Below, piece after piece: positions 1 through 5,451 of a DNA stretch of 8,700 bases. Made by a program: the position numbers and the translations under genes. Within the stretch, counting starts at the first letter, position 1; each line of letters opens with the position of its first letter. A model generated the notes under the pieces. The model was not told the DNA's origin, did not search any database, and saw nothing but the letters and a program-made list of their open reading frames with translations. Origin of the DNA: Acidobacteriota bacterium (GTDB lineage: Bacteria; Acidobacteriota; Terriglobia; Terriglobales; Acidobacteriaceae); contig JAKCDN010000116.1 in NCBI GenBank assembly GCA_021841795.1, positions 1-8,700 of the forward strand, given 5' to 3'.

Positions 1-169
1 GCTTAGCTGGCAATAGCTTTTGCTTGATCCTGCGAGACTGCCGTGGGGCAGCGCGGGTAAGTTGCGCCTGTGTTCCGACCGCTTATCACACGCCTGGCGC
101 CCCGCGATGGCAGTCAGCTGTCGCAGCGATGAACCCCAGACAACCCATAAAGACGCAGCATCGAGATGG

Positions 170-191
170 GCCGGATTGAATTGAATCCGGC
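170..191. repeat. Near-perfect palindrome/hairpin in the polX leader
   Basis: Arms GCCGGATT (170-177) and AATCCGGC (184-191) are exact reverse complements around a six-base centre, GAATTG, that is itself nearly symmetric. It lies 58 bases before the GTG start of polX. It could be an RNA hairpin in the 5' leader or a dimeric repressor site. The arms are seen directly; the role is inference. Confidence 0.5.
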
Positions 192-236
192 GCGTCCGCT
201 CGCCCGCGACCCCGCGTTTGCCCGATACTCAAGAGC

Positions 237-241
237 GGAGG
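237..241 (+). promoter_or_regulatory. Ribosome binding site that fixes the polX GTG start
   Basis: GGAGG ends eight bases before the GTG at 250, which is ideal spacing. The first residues read from that GTG (MDNKTMARLLSETADLLE) look like the usual PolX N-terminus. This favours GTG 250 over the ATG at 166. Confidence 0.75.
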
Positions 242-249
242 TCCGCAGC

Positions 250-1551
250 GTGGACAACAAGACGATGGCGCGGCTGCTGTCAGAGACGGCCGATCTGCTG
301 GAGATCGACAACGCCGACAGCTTCCGCATCCGCAGTTACCGGCGCGCAGCCGATGCCGCCGAACAGACCACGGTCGACCTGGTGGAGGCGGCCGGCGATG
401 CGGCGCGGCTGATGGAGATCGACGGCATCGGCAAGGGGATGGCCGCGCGGCTGCAGTCGATGGCGCGGACAGGCTCGCTGGAGCAGCGCGACGAGCTGCT
501 GAAGAAATATGGCGGTGGAGTGCTGGAGCTGCTGAAGCTGCCGGGGATGGGCCCGAAGACGGTGGCGCTGCTGTGGGCCGCGGCCAAGATCGGGAGCATA
601 GATCAGCTATGGGAGGCGATCGGCGGAGGGCGGCTGAACGGGCTGCCGCGGATGGGCGCAAAACAGGTGGAAAGACTGCGCAAAGGGATCGAGGACTACC
701 GGCGCAGCGCGGGCCGGTTCCGCATCGACAGGGCCGCAGAGGAGGCCGAGCGCATTGCGGCCTATCTGCTGAAGCTGGATGGTATTGATCGAGTGACGCC
801 GGCGGGATCGCTGCGGCGGGGACGCGAGACGGTGGGGGATCTGGATCTGCTGGCCACGGGGCCGGCATGCGAGCCGGGCAGGACGGAGGCGGCGGTGGCG
901 CATGTGGCCGCGTATCCGGGCATCCACGACATGATCGTCAAGGGCGAGAACAAGGTGAGCTTTCACAACGGGGAGGGGATGCAGGTGGATGTGCGCCTGC
1001 TGCCGACGGCCTCGTACGGGGCGGCGCTGCAGTACTTTACCGGGTCGAAGGGACACAACGTGGCGCTGCGGCAGCGGGCGCTGAAGATGGGCTACACGCT
1101 GAACGAGTGGGCGCTGGCGCGGCTGGACGACGGATCGGCCGTGGCCGGAGCGAGCGAAGAGGAGATCTATGCCGCACTGGGCCTGACGGCGATGGCGCCG
1201 GAGCTGCGCGAGAACCTGGGCGAGATTGAATGCGCGGCGCGGGGAGAGCTGCCGCAGGTGATTGCGCTCGAGGATATCCGCGGCGACGTGCACATGCACA
1301 CGACGGCGAGCGACGGCCGGAGCTCGATCCGGGAGATGGCGGAAGCCGCCGCGGCCTGCGGCTACGAGTACATCGCCATCACCGACCACTCGAAAAACCT
1401 GGCCATGACGGGGGGGATTGGACGAGAAGCGGGCGTTGGAGCAGATCGAGGAGGTGCGGGCGGCGGACCGCGCGCTGGAGGGCCGGATTCGCGTGTTCAC
1501 CGGAATCGAGGTCGACATTCTGGCCGACGGGACGCTCGACCTTGCAGATGA
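250..1551 (+). CDS. polX: PolX-family DNA polymerase, N-terminal polymerase part (frameshifted)
   Basis: Family X DNA polymerases fill short gaps in base-excision repair; bacterial PolX also carries a C-terminal PHP domain with 3'-5' exonuclease or AP-endonuclease activity. As read here the product is 433 residues and only its first 389 are in the family frame. Visible in order are an N-terminal 8-kDa-like helical region (1-85), helix-hairpin-helix motifs (DGIGKG near 58-63, LPGMGPKT near 97-104, LPRMGAKQV near 132-140), and the polymerase palm with metal-binding aspartates in GDLDLL (D197, D199) and QVDVRL (D247). YFTGSKGHNVALR (262-274) follows, then the start of the PHP domain (DVHMH at 346-350, ITDHS at 377-381). 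After residue 389 a run of seven G (1410-1416) shifts the frame; about 44 unrelated residues follow before a TGA at 1549. The rest of the protein lies in frame 2 as the next entry. One G fewer gives an intact 580-residue protein, normal for the family. Sequencing error and real mutation are both possible. Confidence 0.9.
   Translation: MDNKTMARLLSETADLLEIDNADSFRIRSYRRAADAAEQTTVDLVEAAGDAARLMEIDGIGKGMAARLQSMARTGSLEQRDELLKKYGGGVLELLKLPGMGPKTVALLWAAAKIGSIDQLWEAIGGGRLNGLPRMGAKQVERLRKGIEDYRRSAGRFRIDRAAEEAERIAAYLLKLDGIDRVTPAGSLRRGRETVGDLDLLATGPACEPGRTEAAVAHVAAYPGIHDMIVKGENKVSFHNGEGMQVDVRLLPTASYGAALQYFTGSKGHNVALRQRALKMGYTLNEWALARLDDGSAVAGASEEEIYAALGLTAMAPELRENLGEIECAARGELPQVIALEDIRGDVHMHTTASDGRSSIREMAEAAAACGYEYIAITDHSKNLAMTGGIGREAGVGADRGGAGGGPRAGGPDSRVHRNRGRHSGRRDARPCR
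1410..1416 (+). other. Frameshift site: seven-G run inside polX
   Basis: The tract reads AC followed by seven G and then ATTGGAC. With six G the codons give T-G-G-L-D-E-K, joining the polymerase half and the PHP half exactly where PolX proteins are continuous (SKNLAMT followed by GGLDEKRAL). With seven G the upstream frame is lost. The extra base is therefore most likely one G in this homopolymer. The sequence alone cannot separate a base-calling error from a true indel or a slippery phase-variable tract. Confidence 0.85.
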
Positions 1552-1993
1552 GGTTCTGGCGCAGCTGGACGTGGTGATTGCCAGCGTGCACACGCGGCTG
1601 GAGCAGAGCCGGGAAGAGATGACGGCCCGAGTGCTGCGCGCGCTGGAGAATCCCTATGTGCGCATCCTGGGCCACCCGACGGGACGGCTGTTGCTGCGGC
1701 GCGAGCCCGTGGCGCTGGACATGAGCGCGGTGCTGCGGCGCGCGGCGGAGCTGGGCGTGGCGGTGGAGCATAACGCCGCGCCGGAACGGCTGGACCTGAA
1801 CGATCGCGATCTGCGCCTGGCGAAGGAGATGGGCGGCCGGATGGTGATCTCATCCGACTCGCACGACGCGCGCAACCTTGGGCGCATGCAGTTCGGGGTG
1901 ACGCAACTGCGCCGCGCCTGGCTTGGCGCGGAAGATGTTCTGAACACGCGCGACGCCGAAGGTTTTCTCGCCGGCCTGCGGGCGCGGGCTTAA
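1418..1993 (+). CDS. polX: PolX C-terminal PHP domain (downstream part of the frameshifted polX)
   Basis: This is the continuation of the PolX gene in the shifted frame, not an independent gene. Its first codon is TTG (a leucine in the intact protein), no proper ribosome binding site precedes it, and it begins in the middle of the PHP domain. Numbered from 1418, the metal-site motifs of PHP phosphoesterases are present: GIEVDIL (E31), VIASVHT (H58), ILGHPTGR (H86), NAAPERLDL (120-128) and VISSDSHD (D147, H149). The usual EINA string reads EHNA here. The frame stays open with conserved motifs to a natural TAA at 1991-1993. It therefore shows no sign of long-term decay, which supports a recent mutation or a sequencing error over an old pseudogene. 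The full protein would be 580 residues when joined to the preceding part. Confidence 0.85.
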   Translation: MDEKRALEQIEEVRAADRALEGRIRVFTGIEVDILADGTLDLADEVLAQLDVVIASVHTRLEQSREEMTARVLRALENPYVRILGHPTGRLLLRREPVALDMSAVLRRAAELGVAVEHNAAPERLDLNDRDLRLAKEMGGRMVISSDSHDARNLGRMQFGVTQLRRAWLGAEDVLNTRDAEGFLAGLRARA

Positions 1994-2066
1994 GGCCCTG
2001 TTCGACACTGCAAGGGCTTCTACCGGGCTATTCCGCTACCGGGTCGTTCACCTGCGCGCGGTCTGT

Positions 2067-2110
2067 GCGGCCGGTGGCCGCGGTCCCTGGCCGGGGCGCT
2101 GCCGGCCTTT
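2067..2110 (+). terminator. Two GC-rich hairpins after polX, possible terminator
   Basis: The first hairpin has 6-bp arms GCGGCC (2067-2072) and GGCCGC (2076-2081) with a three-base loop. The second has arms GGCCGG (2089-2094) and CCGGCC (2102-2107) with a seven-base loop, followed by TTTGAAAAAG. Only three T follow, so this is not a classical intrinsic terminator. A weaker 7-bp stem (1993-1999 with 2013-2019, including one G-U pair) begins in the polX stop codon. Apart from these and the AT-rich island, the stretch 1994-2373 holds no gene I can support. Confidence 0.35.
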
Positions 2111-2142
2111 GAAAAAGAACCATTCGTAACCGGTTATTTTTT
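2109..2142 (+). promoter_or_regulatory. AT-rich island, weak promoter candidate for the 2374 gene
   Basis: An AT-rich patch stands out in GC-rich surroundings. TTGAAA (2109-2114) matches a -35 box fairly well. About 17-18 bases on lies GGTTAT/GTTATT, a poor -10. The patch also contains the palindrome TAACCGGTTA (2127-2136) followed by six T. It would leave a leader of some 230 bases. A second weak -10-like string, TAAGAT (2342-2347), lies closer to the start but without a matching -35. Confidence 0.25.
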
Positions 2143-2363
2143 GAGAATTTCAGGTGCGCACTCCCTGACGGGGACGAACCTGGGCTGAAATGCAGGCGCA
2201 ATCCATTGAAAAAAGGAAGATTGCCGGGATGGGCAGGGGGAGTGGGGAGCAGCGAATCGGCACGGAGAGCGCGCCCGGCGCGAATCTCCGCGCACGGCGC
2301 GACCGCGCCGGCGGACATGGCCTGCGACGCGCAGTTCGCGCTAAGATTAGGTGGCACTGGAAC

Positions 2364-2369
2364 GGGAGG
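2364..2369 (+). promoter_or_regulatory. Ribosome binding site deciding the 2374 start
   Basis: GGGAGG lies four bases before the ATG at 2374. The frame is open further upstream to an ATG at 2206, but the extra 56 residues are low-complexity Gly/Ala/Arg sequence with no ribosome binding site. The short form puts a normal hydrophilic tail before the membrane segment. Confidence 0.65.
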
Positions 2370-2373
2370 CGGC

Positions 2374-2991
2374 ATGAGCCTGCTTCAACAGGAAGAACTG
2401 GACGACGCCGCGCGCGGTGAGGAGTTGACCAGGGGAACGAGCCATGTGGTCATCTCGGCCATCATCGCCGTCCTGGCGGTGAGCGTGGCGATCGCGGTCT
2501 ACGTAATCTCGAACCAGAAGCAGCCGTTTGCGCGCGGACAGGTGACGGCGATATGGGCGCATCCGCAGCACACGGAGACCTCAGGGCTGGACGCCAGCGG
2601 CGCGGTGATGCCGAAAGAGAGCGTGGACCAGGTGATGGTGTTCACGACGGTGAGCCTGCACAACCTGACGAACCACGCGATCATTCTCGGCAACGTGACG
2701 ACGAATGTGACGCTGGCCGACGGGAGCGTGCACCTGAGCTATGCGGCCAACAAGGGCGATTACGAGCGGATCTTCGTGGCCTATCCCGATCTGCCGGTGC
2801 CGCATCTTGCGCCGCTGTCGCCGCTGGACACCACGATCGAGGCCGGACAGACGCTGGAGGGAACGTTTGTGTCGGCCTTCAAGTTGACGCGGCAGGAGTG
2901 GGACGGCCGGAAGAATCTGGACTACTCGTTCAACTTCCGGTACCAGGCCCCGCTGACGGTGACGCCACAGGTGGCGGTCACTGAGCGGTAG
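2374..2991 (+). CDS. Membrane-anchored protein of unknown function, Ig-like domain
   Basis: I do not recognise a named family. The 205-residue protein has a short acidic N-terminal tail (1-22), one membrane segment (about 25-46, VVISAIIAVLAVSVAIAVYV) and an outward-facing domain of about 155 residues. The domain is rich in alternating hydrophobic residues typical of beta strands. It contains NLTNHAIIL (97-105), ADGS (115-118) and YERIF (130-134), then a Pro-rich linker (140-150) and a strand with EAGQTLEG (156-163). The pattern resembles the beta-sandwich domains grouped as DUF4352/FxLYD-like, but this is only fold-level resemblance. The spacing of N-L...I.L...ADG...ER is matched by the protein at 7815-8483. 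The gene overlaps the opposing coiled-coil gene by 14 bases at the 3' end. The role is probably structural or in the envelope; it is a hypothetical protein. Confidence 0.8.
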   Translation: MSLLQQEELDDAARGEELTRGTSHVVISAIIAVLAVSVAIAVYVISNQKQPFARGQVTAIWAHPQHTETSGLDASGAVMPKESVDQVMVFTTVSLHNLTNHAIILGNVTTNVTLADGSVHLSYAANKGDYERIFVAYPDLPVPHLAPLSPLDTTIEAGQTLEGTFVSAFKLTRQEWDGRKNLDYSFNFRYQAPLTVTPQVAVTER

Positions 2992-3805
2992 CCGGAACCG
3001 GAGCGGTCTTGGGCGTGGAGAGATAGCCGGAGATCTGGTTCTTGGAGTTGATGGTGTTGACCACCACCTCGAAGAGCCCCGGATCCTTGCCGCTGTAGAA
3101 CTGGAGCGGCTCGTTCACATTGCGATCCTTTTTCTCGTAGCGTTTGTCATCGGCAAAGATGTCGAGGGTGAAGCGGCTGCGTTTTGAGTCGGCCCTGCGC
3201 AGCTCCATGCTGATCGTGCCCACGGGCTTTCTTTGCCCCCTGACGAGCGTGAATTCGTAGTAGTTGCGGTCGCCGCGGTGCTCGAGGGTCACCAGCTCGT
3301 CGTGATTGCGGGCGATGACGCTGTTGGTGTTGGTGAGATCGCCGCGGACGTGCTGCAACTGGCTGAGGGCGGTGGCCACGTCGGTCTGGGTTTTGCCGAG
3401 GTCGGTGCGGACGCCGCCGACGTCGGACTTGACGTTGGAGACCTCGCTGGAGACCGAGCTGACCTGCTGCGCGGTCTGCTTCTGCTCGGTTTCGAGCCGC
3501 TGGCTGTCGGCCTGCTCGCGCTGGATGATGGCCTGGGCGCGCTGGTCGAGCTGCTTCTGGGTGAGCCCGTTCTGGCGGCTCAACTCCTCGGTGGCAACCT
3601 GGAGCCGGGCGCTGGTTTCGCGCAGATCAGCGGCCAGCCTGGCATTCTGCTGCTGGGATTCGGCCAGCTCCGCCTGCTGGGCGCCGAGGCGGCCGGCCAG
3701 TACATAGGTCCATACCAGAGAGCCCAGTGCGGCCAGCAGGGCTACGGCAATGGCGGCCAGGAAGGCGCCGGAATACGTTCGGGGGGCATCGTCGAGTTCA
3801 CTCAT
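2978..3805 (-). CDS. Membrane-anchored long coiled-coil protein, function unknown
   Basis: The 275-residue protein begins at ATG 3805, preceded by GAAAGG with a six-base gap (3812-3817). Residues 1-12 form a polar tail and 13-38 a membrane segment (FLAAIAVALLAALGSLVWTYVLAG). Residues 40-180 are a long helix rich in Gln/Glu/Ala/Ser. Within it, residues 115-177 form nine consecutive heptads with Val/Leu/Ile at the first position and often also the fourth, the signature of a parallel coiled coil. Residues 181-264 form a compact beta-rich domain (NYYEFTLVRG, GTISMELRR, RFTLDIFADD, GLFEVVVNTI), and the end is a short Ala/Pro tail. The frame runs farther upstream to 3970 but that part looks non-coding. 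Coiled-coil anchors of this layout act as rods or oligomerisation stalks in the envelope; no specific role is indicated. The gene faces the unknown membrane protein and shares its last 14 bases with it. Confidence 0.82.
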   Translation of the reverse strand: MSELDDAPRTYSGAFLAAIAVALLAALGSLVWTYVLAGRLGAQQAELAESQQQNARLAADLRETSARLQVATEELSRQNGLTQKQLDQRAQAIIQREQADSQRLETEQKQTAQQVSSVSSEVSNVKSDVGGVRTDLGKTQTDVATALSQLQHVRGDLTNTNSVIARNHDELVTLEHRGDRNYYEFTLVRGQRKPVGTISMELRRADSKRSRFTLDIFADDKRYEKKDRNVNEPLQFYSGKDPGLFEVVVNTINSKNQISGYLSTPKTAPVPATAQ

Positions 3806-3856
3806 TTTAAGCCTTTCATGCTCCGGCGGACATTTTAAGGAGCCAACCTCGCCGGG

Positions 3857-3897
3857 CCTGTAAATGGCGTACAAGCTGTTAGACGCCATCTTACAGG
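3857..3897. repeat. Large inverted repeat, 14-bp arms, upstream of the coiled-coil gene
   Basis: The left arm is CCTGTAA (3857-3863) plus ATGGCGT (3864-3870). The right arm is ACGCCAT (3883-3889), one extra C (3890), then TTACAGG (3891-3897). All 14 positions pair, around a 12-base loop. It lies 52-92 bases upstream of the coiled-coil ATG (minus strand). The outer TGTAA...TTACA halves resemble operators of dimeric regulators in general form. Because the spacer is divergent, a terminator is unlikely. Operator or leader-RNA hairpin are the main options; no T-run follows on either side. Confidence 0.6.
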
Positions 3898-4077
3898 TAA
3901 ATTGTCGCATCCCTGCTGCACTTTCCGGTAAGTCAGGCGGCGGCGGCGGACGGCTGAGCCTCTCAAGCAAAGGAGTTAGGTCCAGACGGCGGTTTGCGGC
4001 GGGTTGCGGAGAGCGGCGGCGAAGGCAGGCGCAGGCGGGCGCTGGGGGCGCGATCGGGCGGCAATCTCCGGCGCGGC

Positions 4078-4107
4078 TTGTTTGCGCCCTCTCCGCTAGG
4101 CTATAAA
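4078..4107 (+). promoter_or_regulatory. Candidate sigma70-type promoter for citrate synthase
   Basis: TTGTTT (4078-4083) and TATAAA (4102-4107) are separated by 18 bases and resemble -35 and -10 boxes. Transcription would start near 4114 and leave a leader of about 95 bases. It is the best such pair in the spacer, and it lies immediately after the GC-rich stretch. This is a consensus match by eye only. Confidence 0.45.
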
Positions 4108-4208
4108 CATCTTTACTGCACTTTTGGCTCCGCGCCCATTTTGGAAGGGCGCCGGGGCCCTATCGCAACGCGGATCCGAGCAAGAACAAGAGAGAGGACA
4201 TAGAGGGT

Positions 4209-5345
4209 ATGGGCACTGCTGTCGCTGGAAAAGGTCTGGAAGGGATTGTCGCCGCCAACTCCGGAATCTGCTGGATCGACGGGGAGGCGGGCATACTTTC
4301 CTATCGCGGCATCGACATTCACGAGCTGGCCGAGCACTCGACCTTTGAAGAGACCACCTACCTGCTGTGGAACGGTTTTTTGCCGAACGCGCTGGCGCTG
4401 CGGGAGTTTTCAGGGCAACTGGCGCTGGCCCGCGCGCTGGATCAACGCGTCATCGAGCTGCTGAAGAGCTTTCCTTCTACGGCCACGCCGATGGAGGTGC
4501 TGCGCACGGCGGTGTCGGCGCTGAGTTTTTACGATGCCGACGAAAAGGACAACGCGCACGACGCCAACGTGCGCAAGGCCTACAACCTGACGGCGCAGAT
4601 GGCGATGCTGGTGGCGGTCTACGACCGCATCCGCAAGCGCAAGGAGATTGTTCCTCCGGATCGCACGCTCTCGCACGCCGGCAACTTTCTGTGGATGCTG
4701 AACGGCGAAAAGCCCACGGAGACAGCGACACGCACGCTCGATATCGCGCTGATATTGCACGCCGACCACGAGCTGAACGCCTCAACGTTTGCGGCGCGGG
4801 TGATTGCGGCCACGCTCTCCGACATCCACTCGGCCATCACGGGCGCGATCGGCGCACTGAAGGGCCCGCTGCACGGAGGAGCGAACGAAGGCGTCATGCG
4901 CCTGCTGCTGACGATCGACAAGGAAGGCGCGGACCCGGTGGAATACGTGAAGAACCTGCTGGCGGCGCGGCAGAAGATCTCCGGTTTCGGCCACCGGGTC
5001 TACAAGACCGAGGATCCGCGGGCCACGCATCTGCGCAAGATGAGCGAGCAACTGGGACGGGACGCGGGCAATCCGCGGTGGTACGAGATGTCGCGGGCGA
5101 TCGAGCTCTACATCAACAAGGAAAAGAAGCTGAACGCGAACGTGGATTTTTACTCGGCGTCCACGTACGCGACGCTGGGCATCGACATCGATCTCTACAC
5201 GCCGATCTTTGCGGTGAGCCGCATCGCGGGCTGGGCGGCGCACGTGATCGAGCAGCTTGACGACAACCGGCTGATCCGCCCGCGCGCGGAGTACATCGGG
5301 CCGGCGTATCCGACGCCGTGGGTTCCGGTGACGGAACGGGCGTAA
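4209..5345 (+). CDS. gltA: Citrate synthase, short dimeric type
   Basis: Condenses acetyl-CoA with oxaloacetate to citrate and CoA, the first step of the TCA cycle, in the cytosol. The protein is 378 residues, the size of the short dimeric citrate synthases of Gram-positives, archaea and many other bacteria, not the longer NADH-regulated hexameric type. The N-terminus begins in the family manner (GLEGIVAANSGICWIDGEAGILSYRGIDIHELA). Catalytic motifs are all present: LHADHELNAS (183-192), GPLHGGANE with H222, GFGHRVYK with H262, and the aspartate D313 in NVDFYSAS. Arginines in RVYKTEDPR, SRIAGW and RPRAEY match the substrate- and CoA-binding positions of the family. 2-methylcitrate synthase (PrpC) is a close relative that cannot be fully excluded, but no other propionate-pathway gene is nearby. 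The gene stands alone, with its own promoter candidate upstream and a large palindrome 25 bases after the stop. Confidence 0.95.
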   Translation: MGTAVAGKGLEGIVAANSGICWIDGEAGILSYRGIDIHELAEHSTFEETTYLLWNGFLPNALALREFSGQLALARALDQRVIELLKSFPSTATPMEVLRTAVSALSFYDADEKDNAHDANVRKAYNLTAQMAMLVAVYDRIRKRKEIVPPDRTLSHAGNFLWMLNGEKPTETATRTLDIALILHADHELNASTFAARVIAATLSDIHSAITGAIGALKGPLHGGANEGVMRLLLTIDKEGADPVEYVKNLLAARQKISGFGHRVYKTEDPRATHLRKMSEQLGRDAGNPRWYEMSRAIELYINKEKKLNANVDFYSASTYATLGIDIDLYTPIFAVSRIAGWAAHVIEQLDDNRLIRPRAEYIGPAYPTPWVPVTERA

Positions 5346-5370
5346 GCGTACCGAGGAAAAGCCGCAGCGC

Positions 5371-5392
5371 ATGCGCCATGCGCATGGCGCAT
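5371..5392. terminator. Perfect 22-base palindrome between citrate synthase and lpxK
   Basis: The two halves, ATGCGCCATGC (5371-5381) and GCATGGCGCAT (5382-5392), are exact reverse complements. In RNA it would fold as a nine-pair stem with a GCGC loop on either strand. It sits 25 bases after the citrate synthase stop and 59 bases beyond the lpxK stop, between two convergent genes. That fits a shared, bidirectional transcript end, or a 3' stability hairpin. No T-run follows on the plus strand, so it is not a classical intrinsic terminator. The remaining bases of 5346-5451 show nothing else. Confidence 0.45.
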
Positions 5393-5451
5393 TCCGCGCC
5401 GACGGCGAGGCGGCGTCCGACCCTGGATGCCATGGGCCGCCAGCGAAGACC

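Larger units (their letters stand above)
1..249. other. Upstream non-coding stretch and polX leader
   Basis: No convincing gene is visible here. The rightmost part is the leader of the PolX gene and contains a hairpin (170-191) and the ribosome binding site (237-241). An in-frame ATG at 166 would lengthen PolX by 28 residues. It has no Shine-Dalgarno sequence, and the extra residues do not resemble the family's N-terminus. A weak -35/-10-like pair (TTGCGC at 62-67, TATCAC at 84-89, 16 bases apart) could be a promoter but is not convincing. Whether the first bases are the end of an upstream gene cannot be decided. Confidence 0.5.
3806..4208. other. Divergent spacer between the coiled-coil gene and citrate synthase
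   Basis: About 400 bases without a supportable gene; short open frames here are arginine/glycine-rich and resemble nothing. The left part holds a large inverted repeat (3857-3897) and a duplicated CTTAAAATG (minus strand, at 3803-3811 and 3831-3839). The middle (about 3940-4080) is very GC-rich. The right part holds a candidate promoter (4078-4107) and the citrate synthase leader, with GAGAGGA (4192-4198) ten bases before the ATG as the likely ribosome binding site. A closer GAGGG (4203-4207) sits only one base from the ATG, too close to serve. Confidence 0.6.

Noticed and set aside
166..249. Upstream ATG extension of PolX
   Set aside because: No ribosome binding site, atypical residues, and the extension would include the palindrome; GTG 250 has a well-spaced GGAGG.
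607..1593. Long minus-strand open frame opposite polX (also 86-868)
   Set aside because: Arg/His/Pro-rich or Ser/Pro-rich translation with no motif, fully opposite the conserved PolX frame.
2028..2375. Possible small minus-strand gene in the spacer after polX
   Set aside because: A 115-codon frame with Pro/Ala-rich, motif-free translation and no clear ribosome binding site.
3233..3838. Plus-strand open frame of 201 codons opposite the coiled-coil gene
   Set aside because: Its Gly/Leu/Val-rich regularity is the mirror image of the heptad repeat on the other strand.
4030..4065. Possible G-quadruplex in the citrate synthase leader region
   Set aside because: Only three runs of three or more G are present within the short stretch.
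3864..4203. Short plus-strand frames in the citrate synthase upstream spacer
   Set aside because: Arg/Gly-rich translations typical of non-coding GC-rich DNA; they overlap each other and the inverted repeat or promoter candidate.
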